Positions 11,601 through 21,913 of a DNA stretch of 64,000 bases are shown piece by piece (within the stretch, counting starts at the first letter, position 1; each line of letters begins with the position of its first letter). The DNA is taken from the NCBI RefSeq assembly GCF_014356525.2, contig NC_052506.1, forward strand, positions 28,456,372 through 28,520,371. Reading direction: 5' to 3'. The notes under the pieces are model-generated. The model did no database searches. It was not told the DNA's origin and saw only the letters and a list, made by a program, of their open reading frames with translations. The translations under genes were made by a program, and so were the position numbers. Source of the stretch: Nilaparvata lugens (lineage: Eukaryota > Arthropoda > Insecta > Hemiptera > Delphacidae).

Positions 11601-14600
11601 GGGAAGGTGATTTGTTTTTATATTTGATTTCTACAGTTAATTGAATATTTTCATATTTTTCAATAACTCAAAACTTTCACTGAAACAAATTATCCAGTAA
11701 AATAGTAGCCATTCAGGGGGTTTTCAGGAAAATGGTGTGAAATATTATCCCTCAAATGTTCAACACTCTATTTTGGACGGTGAATCCGTATTTGAGTTGC
11801 TGGAGTGAAACTTCCATTGCCAAAAAATAGAGCTCCGCCGTAAATTTCCTGCATTATTTTTAGTTTTTCAATTTATATTGTAAAAATTACAAAGCTAACT
11901 TGATGACTGCACTAATAAATATACTACTTTCTCATTAATATTACATCACATTTGACCAAAACCAGGCCATCAAAATTTTAACTGCTGTGGCACTCATTGT
12001 CAGATAGAGCGATAACAAAATTTACTAATCTGCTAGTGTTCGAACAGTCGTGGTTTCGAAGCCCGCCAAGCGCATGGATTTCCGATCATCTCATCTCATC
12101 ATCCACTCACAAACTTCAGCGGGCATCATCCAGAAGAAAAATAAAATGAAATAAATAATGGAATATAGGGAAACACAGGAAAAGCCACTATAAGGTCAGT
12201 ATGCAGTGTGATGCCACAGTAATGAGAATTGGTACCGTCACTGATAAGTGATGGAATCTCATACAATATTTATTTTTGTCGCTGGGTGGTTGGTGGATTG
12301 ATTTAGTTCTTGTCTTTTGCATTAACCACAAATTTGAATGTTTGCCTTTGTCTTCAGATACCTTTGGACGTTATCTACTACGCTATAAAGAAATGTGACG
12401 AGTATATAACTTTTCGAGAGCATGGAGATCTAGATGAAGATCCGACAAGCAGAGCAGTCAGCCCTTCTACTGATGATTTATTGAAGTTGTACGACTATTA
12501 TTTGAGCAACTACAGTAGAATAGTCGAACAAAAAGACTCATTCACGATATCTACTGCTCAAGAAATGAAAGTAAACAAAACAACAATATATTCATAAACT
12601 AATGCTATATTTTGTCATTGTCTCATATTATGTAGTACCACCCATCATCACCCGGATAAAAAGGCTGTGATAATAGGCTATATTTTACACTCTTGTTATA
12701 ACAATAAATGTTTATTTATTATACAAGCCCAATAAAGAACCCTCAATCCGATGTGTCATACGCTATCACAATTACATGAATATGATGTTTTCCCCGGCAC
12801 AAAAATTATTTATAATCACTTGATTTTCATGATCAAGCAGCACACTATTAACACTGTCTTTTTCTCATCATGACTCCACAATGTCCTCCTTCTTCTATAA
12901 AGCTTGAGCAAAACAAATGTTCTCTTCATTCAATATATTTTTTCGATAAGAAGCAGGTGAGAAGCACGATAATATACATGATAAGAAACAGAAGCAATAA
13001 TGAGAAGTGAGAATGATTATGGTGGAGAATATGAACTAGAGGTGGAGATTTACAAGTTATAACAAAAGTGACAATGCAGAAAGATAATAGTAATTTCTTA
13101 TTTTGAATTTCTTCAAACTAGAACATTGAAGTACAGTACGCCTACCTATTATTACATTTTGGTTCATAAATATAATTAAACTAGTAGAATATTATTTATA
13201 TTTATTTGTTTCAAGTACAAGTTGAAATATTTTTTTAAGTTACAATGTTCTTGATGGCAATAAATTGAATTGAATGACTAATACAAAACTTGAATTGAAT
13301 ACTAATAGACAATATACAAAACTCATGCCCAATATATTCTGATTTTGTCTGTATTAAATTTTGACTGTTTCATTGAAAAGTTATTTTTGAGTTTCAGGAT
13401 TTGTACAATGCATGTCGGTTGATTCTTCAATCACTACCGAAATTCATTCCCCAAGTAGATTCGGATGGCTACCGGAATTTATGGCTTGTCAAAGATTCTG
13501 ATTCGAGTTGTGGAAAAGGAGTGTGGGTTCTGAGAAAATTATCCGACGTATTGGGCAGAGGAAAAACGTCTGTCAAGGGAAAGACTTCGCGGTACATTGT
13601 TCAAAAGTACATTGGTGAGCAAAATCAAGATTCTTCATATCAAATCAAACCAACCTTGCTACGACAACTATAGCTTGAAATTGAAAAATGACAGATTTCG
13701 AATATAAGAATAATTAAAATAGGTCTACTACTTAACAAGACTCTGAGCACCCACAATCCCATGGCTCTATGATTAATATTTTTCTATTGATATTAAATAG
13801 CTATAGGCCTAAGTTTATATTCTTATTGGTTTTCAAACATTTTTATGGGTTTTGATCGTTATAATTGAACAATTTGAACCTATGCTAGTCTTAATGAAGT
13901 GAAAAGAGTTTTGAGTTGATCTAGTTTAAATTTAATTAGAATAATTAACTATTAGTATCAAAAAAGCATTCTGTGGGTGTTTTGAAGATTAAAAGGTGCA
14001 TGCTAGAGTGATACAAAACTAGAAGAAGGTGAAAAAAGCTGAAATTATGTAAGTCAATTTAGGAATGTCTTTGAGAAATGTATTTTAATGAGGATTGAAT
14101 TTAAACTTCTTTTCAAATTTCTATTTCAGAAAGGCCTCTGCTTATTTATAATACCAAATTTGATATACGTCAGTGGTTTCTTGTAACAAGAATCAACCCA
14201 TTACAAATTTGGATGTACAGGTGAATAAAATTATAATATTTCATGAGTAGAAGAATGTAGTGGAAAAATGGGATAGAGTAAAAATCCAGATCATTAATGA
14301 ATGTATTCAACCGATTTAATAGCCTATCTTATTCGATATTATAGTAGCTGCATGGTGATATTATTTGCAGTCAACATTTTACTGCTGGCCCGAATCAATA
14401 CATTTTCCAGATTAATAATATATTTCATTTTAATGATGTGTTATTTATGAAAATTGAGAATAAAGATTATACAAAAATATATTTCTTAATTGCAGTAAAA
14501 ATGATTATCAATGTTTATTTCTTAATAGTTATGTGTTATTAGTGTGTTTTACATCACTATTTAATAAAATATTCAAAAATTGACTATTAACTCACTTTCT

Positions 14601-17600
14601 AGGAAAAGTTATCTGAGATTCAGCTCCCAACCGTTTTCTCTGGATGACACTCACGAGGCAGTTCACTTATGTAATAATAGCATTCAGAGAAAGTATCCTG
14701 TACATCCAGAGAGGCATCCAGCGCTTCCAAGAAACAACATGTGGGATTCCACAACATTTCGAAGATATCTCAAGTAAGCCTCAATGGATATCCACTGATA
14801 AAAATTACCATAAAAATAGTATTCCCAAATAAACATGAGATACCTACTTCAATAAAAAGCTAGTCTTTTTCCTTTCATATTAGTAATTCGTATATACTGC
14901 AGCTTCAAATCTTAGAACCGGCTCAAGAATTAAGATAAGACACCAACATTTCGAGGTTGAGTGCTAGAGAGGATTGAAAAGTACTAACTCCGCCTAATAA
15001 AGATGTTTTCATTTTCACTACATTTTATAACCAGTCTGCCCTCTAGTCAAAGTCAAAAATCAATGATCATAAATCACCCAAAACCTTCTCTAATAGAATG
15101 AACAAAAAAACTTTTGACAGATAAATGAAACCATCATATAAGACATGAATTATAAGAACATAACTGGAACCCTTGTTGAATTTATAAATTTAAAGTGTAT
15201 AAATTGAAAGTTATTACGAGGGTACTAGTAATTTCCATAATTTGAGCATTAAATTTAAAGTAACCCTATTAATGTAATTTATTATGAATTATAAGATCAT
15301 TGTTTCAGATTAAAATAGACCTATACTAAATAAAAGGTAAATTATAGATAATATTATAATTATCTAGAGGTGTTACTTGTCTTCGACAGAAAACAATATC
15401 ACTTAATTTCTACATTATCTGGTACACGGTTTCAGTAAAATATATATTTATTCTATACATACAATATATATATATATATATATATCACGTACAATATTTA
15501 TTTATACATACAATTTCTGTCTTTAACATTCATTAATTTTAATTACAAAAATTACACTCTCAGTTTTATTTAGGTCATAAAAGTTTTTCATCTCTTTAGA
15601 ATACTTTAGAATGACTCAGCTATAGGGCTACTAGTGTATGATTTAATCCTATTAGAATTATTGAAATCAAAGTGTGTTTTTTTTACTGCGAATCTATAGA
15701 TTTATTGGACAAGAAGAAAAATGGGCCAAAGTGATCTACCCCAGCATGAAAGCCAGCATCATAGCAGCCCTACAAGTGTCACAAGACGACATAGTCGACA
15801 GGCCAAATAGCTTTGAACTGTATGGAGCAGATTTCATACTAACTGAGGATTTTTCACCATGGTTGATAGAGATCAATTCTTCACCTGCTATGCATGCCTC
15901 AACAAGTGTTACTGGAAAACTTTGTTCGCAATGCTATAAAGATGTTATCAAAGGTAACTACGAAAATGAAAATAATAATAACTAAAGTCTATAAAATAAG
16001 TTGAGACTTGGCCCTCCATCCGAAGAAATTACAGCGTTGCAAAACTGTGTGAAATTGCAACTTTCTCAAATTTATAATTTAACCACAGAATTTTTTGACC
16101 AAGCGAAGTGTCTAAGATTCAAGTCGACGGTTTTGCATTTCTCTTTATGTTTATATGTTCCGCATTTACAGCGAAACGCAGCTATAGATTTTCATGAAAT
16201 TTGACAGGTATGTTCCTTTTTGAATTTCGCGTCGACGTATGCATACGGTTTTTCGAAATTTTGCATTTTAAGGATAATACTAAAGGAAAAGGAGTCTCCT
16301 TTGAACGCCAATATCATAGTAAAAATCAGACTTTAGAATTAATATCGGGGACCGAGCTTCGCTCTGGAGTACAAAAGCATAAAAAATTTATTACGAAAGA
16401 AGAAATTATAATAACATTCATACAGAAATGTTCTATCTAATCACAGTAAATTGAGATTAATTCCTAGATGAATGCAAAAATTTCCCTTAGTTGCACAAAA
16501 GCCGGTTAAATTTTAATTCTGATCAACTTCACGTGAACCAAATCAGAGAAGACCATTTCAAAAAGATGGATCTACTGGAATTAATCAGGGTTAAAAATAA
16601 CCCGGTTTTTTTGCAGCCGGCACTAAGTACCTGATGAATGATTATAAAAGTTCAACAGCTGAGTCATAATTTTTACACAGTCCCACACACTGAACTCGCT
16701 CACTCACTTCCATCACCAACAGACGACGAAATAATTATTATCAGCTGTTTTCCCAAGGATGAATAATAATTATCCTTTTATAATGTCCTTCAGCGAGTTT
16801 TCTCAGTGAGAAGACCTAGTGCAATCGAATCTTTATATTATAAAACTACTATGTTCTGAATTTCGTGAGAATCGTTAAAGCCGTATTCGAGATCCGGTGA
16901 AATACAAAAATATAAACAGAAGTTGCTCGTTTAATAGTATAGGATAAACAGAAGTTGATCGTTTAATAGTATAGGATTCATCATAAATCAGTGGATCAGC
17001 TGTCTAGTGCACTATAATACTACCGGTTCAAAAACATCGAACATCTTGAAAATGTATTTTTCCATCAACGTTAGTAGACAGTTGACTATAATACTACTCG
17101 TTCAAAAACATAGAACATCTTGAAAATGTATCTTTCCATCAACGTTGAAGACAGTTGCAGCCACACCTGATAACAGCGCTCACACTCACATTCCGGGACG
17201 ACACGTCACGGTACGATAGGACAGAAAGCTCTATGTTTATTTAGGACTTTTTCTAGACATTTTAAATTGATTAATTATTAATTAATTTTTGAGAAAACAA
17301 CAACAGGTCAATGTAACTTACTGAGCGCGAGGTCTACTGTTCACAGAACTACCTTACTAGTTGTAGAATATCATCCATGATATTCCAGTAGTGCTGGAAA
17401 AGTTATTACAGGGTTTCAGATTCCACGCTGTAGGTTTTCAAAAGTGAAGGACTCTTTCCCAGAGTTGGCACTTAAAATGTTCAACCTGCTGCCGGGCTCG
17501 GTGACAGATCTTCCTATTGGTGTTTTCAAGGAGAGGCTGTCAAGGTGGCTGATTGAGAGAAGCTATTACACTATCAGTGATTTCCTTGGGTATAGCTTTG

Positions 17601-20600
17601 AGGGTCTGTGATGCCACGCCATCTTGATTCTCAAGTTTAAAGTTTTCTTTCTTTTGACGCGATCAATCCGGGAACACCAGGCTAACGAACTAGACTTTGG
17701 ATATTTGGATATTAAGGTTGAAGGATAAAAAGAAAGTTCATTTAAATAAAATTGAAAACATACGATACTACTTTCAACAATTGGAAAAATAATTTCAATT
17801 ATTTCTGATGAACTTTCTCGCTTTTACCACCCACTTTTGAAACAAAAAAGTTTCTAGCATGTCAAAAATGTCATGTTTTCTGCTCGAAATATCACGACAT
17901 TGACGAATTATTAAGAAAATATCCATAGGTCGGATATAAACGATTCAGACACCAATAGAAAGAATGCATTCTCCCCGTTATTTTGATATAAAATTCTTAC
18001 GCATTACAACACTCCATGATTAGGAGAGGAGTGATATTCAAATTTCAAAAGAAAAACCCATTTTTGCTATGTTTTCAATTTTATCAAAAATTGAATATCA
18101 GGGATGATATTCTACAAACAATTTTGTGGTTGAATTAGGAATTTGTAATTTCACACAGTTTGGCAACGCTGTAATTTCTTCGGATGGAGGGCCAAGTCTC
18201 AACTTATTTTATACAAACTATAGATACCGTTATTGTAGCTATACCGTTAGGTTATACAGAATTTCATAAGTATTTCACAGTTTTTTTCTATAGTTGCAGT
18301 ACTCTGATATTGTTGAACACTTCAAATTTATGATAAAATTTTCCATCATTTTGTAGCTTTTGATAAAATTAAAATAGTCAAGATTGCTGCGAAATCTCCT
18401 AATACAGTGCTTTCATTATGTCGCACACATAAAAATAAACATGTCTGTAAAAAGTAGGGTTTTTATTATCGGTATGTGGCTACCGCAAGATAGCATCACT
18501 ATTACCGTATGTATAGAAAACACATGTAGCATTTTAATGTGTTCAGGTTACAACAGGTAAAAATATTCAATGAAACAATCTTGCATCGAATGTATTGTTC
18601 AATAAATTGATTCAACCATATTGGCAACGCGGATATTTCCAAGTCTGAACTTGTTTTATTCAGAGTATAATTAAAAAGGCTGTAAACTGTAATTGTTAAG
18701 CATTTGTTGTAGGAAACATAACGTTTCTAAATGATAACTAGTTCCATTGGAATCCATATTCTATTATTATTTTATTTTCAGTTGTAATTGACTATAACAA
18801 GAGTCAACAAGCTAACACTGGAGATTTCGAGTTAATTTACAAACAGAGTATTTTTTACAAACAGTTGAGTCCTGAATGGAATTTTCCCAATATTTATACG
18901 TATGGTACACAGCTGAAACTTATCAAGAAACAGAACCAAATAGAACCATTGCCTATAATGAACGCCTTAAAAATGAAGAAATGGAGAAATCTTGAACTTG
19001 ATTCCACTGATCTTGAGGACGTTCAAAAAAAATTGCTGCGCCAGCAACGGAAAAATTTCATGAGAGCTGAGGATAAAGCATCATTTAACATACTTGCCGT
19101 TGAAAGTAAAAATACATCAACTGAAAATATCAAATACGGAAAACATACCTCAAACTTTAATGGAAGACGTATAAACAACGAACCAGATGAAAATCTTAAA
19201 AAGACGTTCTTACGTTCATCGCAGAAAATCAAATACATAACGCTACCAAAAATTACAACGGTGAATAGAACTTACTTTCAAGTAATGGAGAGGAATAATA
19301 CAATAAACATTCTAGAGCAACAACTTGAACCTGAAAACAAAGATCCTCTGTTGAGAATGCCTAGTGGTACAAATTTGGCAGGATTGAGAATGGATTTCAT
19401 TGAAATGACGGTTGAAGATTTCAACAAGGATAATAATCCACCTATGCAAGATTTTAAACCACATGAAAGAAAATCAAGACGAGTATACGATAATCAAGCA
19501 TTGCTTTTAATTGATGATTATGAGAAACCTCTAAATAGTTTGGGAATTAATCGTCAAAACGCACAAAATCGAACCAATTTCCTTCCGGAAGGATCGCAAG
19601 TCGAAAATAGTTCTCTAATTGATGCAAATGATACAAGAAGATTTTGTAAAGAGGATACAGAAATTTATCTTTCTCAGGATAATTCCAAAACTTCCACTTC
19701 TAAAGAAAGTGGAGGAAATGTAGATTCAAATATAAACTTATATCACTTGCAAATAAACTCATTTGATAAAAGATTCAATGACAGAATAGAATCTATAGAA
19801 ACTGATAAAATGTGCATCACAAATAATTACCATTCACACTGTGAAGAGACCTATACAAATTTATTGGATGATATTTATGGAAGTACCCATTATGAGGCTT
19901 TGGAAGACCAACAATCAGATAGTTTGATTAGGGATCGCCTTTTCTATAGAACTCTCCATCATAATGAACAGCAATTAATATCAAATGGAATTGATAGAAA
20001 GTGCTTATTGAACATCTATCTAACTATGAAAAAAGATAACGACAATTTATATGAGACAAGCAATGATAGATCTTTTGTGGAAATTGAATCTGCAAATAAT
20101 GTTTTGAACTATATATTTTACATACATCCTTCAAATAGGCTGGACAATGAAATTAATGATAACCCTCCCATTATGAGAGAAGATAGTTCATCATTTATTC
20201 AAGAACCAGATGAAAATTGTACTATCAACGCAAGTTTACAAATTGAAGGAAGCATGAACTATAATGAAAGGATTGACAAGTTGCTGGAATACGATGTTTC
20301 AACTATACTTGAAGAAAAAAATGATCAACGGACCCTGCAACCCCAAGAATGTTCAATTCAGAGGCATTCTAATACAAATCTGTGCAATTTTGAAACAATC
20401 GAATTTGAAAATCAAGGTCCAACAGATAAAAGTGCAGTGAAAAATTCGAAAGAAAACATTTGTACTGGAAAAGGAAGCAACAAAATTTTACCTTATAAAA
20501 GGACTGCGCTTCAGAACAACTATAGCAGATTATTCTCAGCATGCTTACTTATATTTATTTCAGCAGTACTATTTCTAGGTTATATTCTACTATTTCACGA

Positions 20601-20664
20601 TAATTTGAGTTCACTTGATTGGATTTATAGTTATTTGGAAACATTCAAATCAATCACTGATTAA
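8636..20664 (+). CDS. TTLL3: TTLL3/TTLL8-type tubulin glycine ligase (ten coding exons, about 1,159 aa)
   Basis: Ten exons join with matching phases and GT-AG boundaries: 8636-8651, 9044-9174, 9579-9666, 10825-11021, 11388-11606, 12358-12570, 13398-13614, 14130-14220, 14603-14773, 15700-15953 and 18782-20664 (the first, of 16 nt, is the least certain; counting it there are eleven). The product is a tubulin-tyrosine-ligase-like protein with an ATP-grasp fold. By family it adds glycine to glutamate side chains of axonemal tubulin. Visible landmarks are FPRTYNL (about 168), NLWLVK (about 320), [14 protein letters not shown] (371-379), [21 protein letters not shown] (486-493) and [10 protein letters not shown], with E505 and N507 as metal ligands. 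Residues 533-560 hold the family VIDYN...[15 protein letters not shown] end of the core. The remaining 600 residues are not conserved and end in a membrane anchor. TTLL3 versus TTLL8 cannot be settled here. Confidence 0.92.
9044..9174 (+). CDS. TTLL3: TTLL3-like exon 2
   Basis: The acceptor TTTTTCAG ends at 9043 and the donor CAG|GTTCAA begins at 9175. The exon encodes about 44 residues, including [12 protein letters not shown] and a [11 protein letters not shown] helix. This is the N-terminal part before the core, where TTLL3 proteins have an Ala/Lys-rich helix leading into the 'IFSxxG' block. Phase in 1, phase out 0. Confidence 0.75.
9579..9666 (+). CDS. TTLL3: TTLL3-like exon 3
   Basis: Acceptor TTTTTCAG, donor ACTG|GTATTT. 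The encoded [19 protein letters not shown] followed by RRGWIQKTG is the typical start of the TTL domain ('xIFxxxGxYPxIRxxLxxRGWVE'). Phase in 0, out 1. Confidence 0.88.
9667..10824. other. Intron 3 of the TTLL3-like gene, with a dispersed repeat
   Basis: The stretch 9880-10010 (GACAGTAGGTTTCAT to CCAACTTCGTTTTTT) is related to 62430-62580 at the other end of the window, so it is a dispersed repeat. The slightly GC-richer tract at 10030-10330 gives two overlapping short ORFs with no recognisable domain and is probably repeat-derived. Confidence 0.55.
10825..11021 (+). CDS. TTLL3: TTLL3-like exon 4
   Basis: The acceptor CTTGTTTTGAG gives phase 1 completion (GGA), and the donor AAAG|GTGAG follows. 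The encoded protein includes [27 protein letters not shown] and [18 protein letters not shown]. The last block corresponds to the family 'xxVNxFPxxxxFxTKxGL' region at the start of the ligase core. Phase out 0. Confidence 0.87.
11388..11606 (+). CDS. TTLL3: TTLL3-like exon 5
   Basis: Acceptor TTTCCTCAG, donor GGAAAG|GTGATT, 73 whole codons. It holds [26 protein letters not shown] and [17 protein letters not shown]. This matches the TTLL3/8 'xGLCxNLRxLxWF...FFPRCYxL...FxxDFxLTAAxxxLK' block, which distinguishes the glycylase subgroup from glutamylase TTLLs. Confidence 0.92.
12358..12570 (+). CDS. TTLL3: TTLL3-like exon 6
   Basis: Acceptor TGTCTTCAG, donor AAA|GTAAAC, 71 codons. It encodes [17 protein letters not shown], an acidic linker and [13 protein letters not shown]. 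In this family the corresponding segment ('IxxAxxxCxxyLxxxxHxDID') is a variable helical insert before the ATP-binding strands. Confidence 0.85.
13398..13614 (+). CDS. TTLL3: TTLL3-like exon 7 (ATP-binding loop)
   Basis: Acceptor GAGTTTCAG, donor ATTG|GTGAGC. This exon carries [19 protein letters not shown] and VQKYI. In TTLL enzymes the same loop normally reads VKP...SRGRGI and holds the ATP phosphates. Here the lysine (about 320) is kept, while the proline is Asp and the SRG arginine is Cys; two loop glycines remain. Phase 0 in, 1 out. Confidence 0.9.
14130..14220 (+). CDS. TTLL3: TTLL3-like exon 8
   Basis: Acceptor CTATTTCAG, donor TACAG|GTGAAT. It encodes [19 protein letters not shown] and INPLQIWMY, one of the best-conserved TTLL blocks (normally 'ERPLLIxxxKFDxRQWFLVTxxNPLxxWxY'). 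Key core residues K370, D372 and R374 are present. Phase 1 in, 2 out. Confidence 0.93.
14603..14773 (+). CDS. TTLL3: TTLL3-like exon 9
   Basis: Acceptor TTTCTAG, donor CTCAA|GTAAGC. It encodes [41 protein letters not shown]. The block matches the 'SYxRFSxxxFSLxxxxxxxHLCNNxxQ...NMWxxxxFxxyL' part of TTLL3/8. Phase 2 in and out. Confidence 0.93.
14774..15699. other. Intron between TTLL3-like exons 9 and 10, with (AT)n tract
   Basis: No exon is visible. A dinucleotide AT microsatellite of about 20 bp lies at 15466-15486. The rest is AT-rich intron. Confidence 0.6.
15700..15953 (+). CDS. TTLL3: TTLL3-like exon 10 (metal-binding motif)
   Basis: Acceptor AATCTATAG, donor AAAG|GTAACT. It encodes [53 protein letters not shown] and [12 protein letters not shown]505 and N507 of the EIN motif are the Mg-ATP ligands of the ATP-grasp fold, and D492 lies in the GADF motif. 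All catalytic landmarks here are intact. Phase 2 in, 1 out. Confidence 0.94.
16097..16369. repeat. Small MITE (GACC-type ends), copy 2, nested
   Basis: The ends GACCAAGCGAAGTG and GACCGAGCTTCGCTC face each other about 270 bp apart. The body is the reverse of the unit at 7413-7662, with shared blocks GTCGACGGTTTTGCATTTCT and AAAATCAGACT. It has no coding capacity. Confidence 0.65.
16492..16621. repeat. CCGGTT-ended MITE, nested copy
   Basis: A 130-bp unit with inverted ends (GCACAAAAGCCGGTTAAA and AACCCGG...GCAGCCGGC) encloses an ATTAATC-containing core. It is the same family as the cleaner copy at 57128-57268, and partial copies lie near 6150-6206 and 31735-31810. Confidence 0.6.
16913..17157. 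repeat. Two short tandem duplications
   Basis: First, a 33-bp unit containing ATAAACAGAAGTTG and CGTTTAATAGTATAGGA occurs twice (16913-16977). Second, a unit of about 76 bp with TTCAAAAACAT and GAACATCTTGAAAATGTAT occurs twice (17010-17157). Both lie inside the composite element. Confidence 0.75.
17411..17611 (+). pseudogene. LINE ORF2 extreme C-terminus, nested fragment
   Basis: One open frame ending in TGA at 17609-17611 reads [20 protein letters not shown], then [11 protein letters not shown] and [21 protein letters not shown]. The pattern 'xxNxLPxxIxxxxxxxFKxxLxxWLxxxxfYsxxEfL' is the C-terminal signature of insect CR1/Jockey ORF2 proteins. Only this 3' piece is present, as expected for a 5'-truncated insertion. 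Confidence 0.7.
18782..20664 (+). CDS. TTLL3: TTLL3-like last exon: end of core, long tail and membrane anchor
   Basis: The acceptor TTATTTTCAG ends at 18781 and the stop TAA is at 20662-20664. The first 28 residues ([20 protein letters not shown]...) complete the TTLL3 core. The next 560 residues are hydrophilic, rich in Asn, Asp, Glu and Ser, with no recognised domain. A stretch [20 protein letters not shown] at about 1118-1137 is long and hydrophobic enough to span a membrane, and only 22 residues follow it. That is the layout of a tail-anchored protein with the enzyme in the cytosol. A dispersed repeat starts 26 bp after the stop, so the 3' UTR is probably repeat-derived; an AATAAA occurs in it near 21135. 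Confidence 0.9.
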
Positions 20665-20689
20665 AAACTCTAAAGAAAGTAATACTGAT

Positions 20690-20926
20690 TTTTACTTTCC
20701 TTGCCCTATTACCATAGGTAAGGAAAGTATTGCTTTCCAAAAAAATGGTACCCTAATTTCATGTTTTCTATACGTTTCAAGGTCCCCTGAGTCCAAAAAC
20801 ATGATTTTTACTTTCCTTGCCCTACTACCATAGGTAAGGAAAGTATTGCTTTCCAAAAAAATTAGGGTACCCTAATTTCAAGTTTTCTATACGTTTCAAG
20901 GTCCCCTGAGTCCAAAAACATTATTT
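20690..20926. repeat. Tandem pair of ~117-bp units
   Basis: Two near-identical units (20690-20804 and 20805-20926) start with TTTTTACTTTCCTTGCCCTA. Inside each, ACTTTCCTTGCC and GGTAAGGAAAGTATTGCTTTCC make a short inverted pair, so each unit can fold into a small hairpin. They form the 5' end of the repeat block that runs to 23340. Confidence 0.85.
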
Positions 20927-20938
20927 TTGGGTGTTGGT

Positions 20939-20959
20939 CTGTGTGTGTGTGTGTGTGTG

Positions 20960-21036
<77 letters not shown>

Positions 21037-21040
21037 TATG
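20939..21040. repeat. (TG)n microsatellite
   Basis: About 100 bp of alternating T and G with one TT interruption near 20960 and two TA steps near the right end. It gives artefactual His-Thr and Cys-Val reading frames. A shorter (TG)n occupies the same place in the sister repeat copy at 21930-21958. Confidence 0.97.
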
Positions 21041-21160
21041 TCTGTGAACACGATAACTCCATTCCTAATCAACCGATTGACTTGAAATTTAAACTTAAGG
21101 TCCTTATACCATGAGGATCCGACAATAAGAAATTCAATAAAATTGAATTCAAAATGGCGG

Positions 21161-21655
21161 AAAAAATGGCGGATAATTACTAAGAAACCTTATTTTTCAC
21201 GGTTTTCTCGAAAACGGCTCTTAACGATTTTCTTCAAATTTATATCATGGATAGCTATTTATAAGCCCTTTCAACTGACATGAGTCTCATTTCTGGGAAA
21301 ATTTCAGGAGCTCCGTAATATTCTTGAGAAAAATGGCGGATAATCACTAAAATACCATGTTATTCACGGTTTTCTCGAAAACGGCTCTAACGATTTTCTT
21401 CAAATTTATACCATGGATAGCTATTTATAAGCCCTATCAACTGACATGAGTCTCATTTCTGAGAAAATTGCAGGAGCTCCGTAATATTCTTGAGAAAAAT
21501 GGCGGATAATTACTAAAAACCATGTTTTTCACGATTTTCTCAAAAATAACTTGACAGATTTCTTTCAAATTCATACCCTGTATAGTTATTTATCAGCTCT
21601 ATCAACTGGCATGAGTCTCCTTTCTGGGAAACTAATGGGGGTCCACCCCATCCTT
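21161..21655. repeat. Three tandem copies of a ~166-bp unit
   Basis: The units start near 21161, 21327 and 21493. Each contains ATGGCGGATAAT, CACGGTTTTCTCGAAAA, a CTATTTATAAGCCC block and CATGAGTCTC. The third copy is the most diverged. Together with the TG tract this forms the core of the repeat block downstream of the TTLL3-like gene. Confidence 0.85.
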
Positions 21656-21913
21656 GATAAATGGACTTAGTAACCTCCTTCTCGTGCATGAGGTAGATAG
21701 GTAGCGCAGTTCATAAAAAGAACACGAGATATTTCATCTGTAGAACAGCTGTTTTGACGACTTTAAAAAAATGAGGACTAAAAAAATCATCGAGTTTCAC
21801 AATTTACACAAAGGAAAAATTACTCTGAAAACAATTATATATACACATATACAGAAGTCTGATCGTAGTTTCAAATATGAGCAAGGAGAGTTGTGTGAGT
21901 GTACCACACCAGA

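Larger units (their letters stand above)
15983..18223. mobile_element. Composite foldback/MITE in the large TTLL3-like intron (family M, copy 1)
   Basis: The ends are inverted copies of the block AAGTTGAGACTTGGCCCTCC plus the neighbouring CCGAAGAAATTACAG. The same ends bound shorter elements at 31974-32727 and 37462-38170. This copy is swollen to 2.2 kb by nested pieces: a small MITE (16097-16369), a CCGGTT-type MITE (16492-16621), two tandem duplications (16913-16977 and 17010-17157) and a LINE 3' fragment (17411-17611). A TA target, as for Tc1/mariner-type MITEs, is suggested by the other copies. Confidence 0.8.

Noticed and set aside
20862..21062. Open frame with a long His-Thr run
   Set aside because: Produced entirely by the (TG)n microsatellite.
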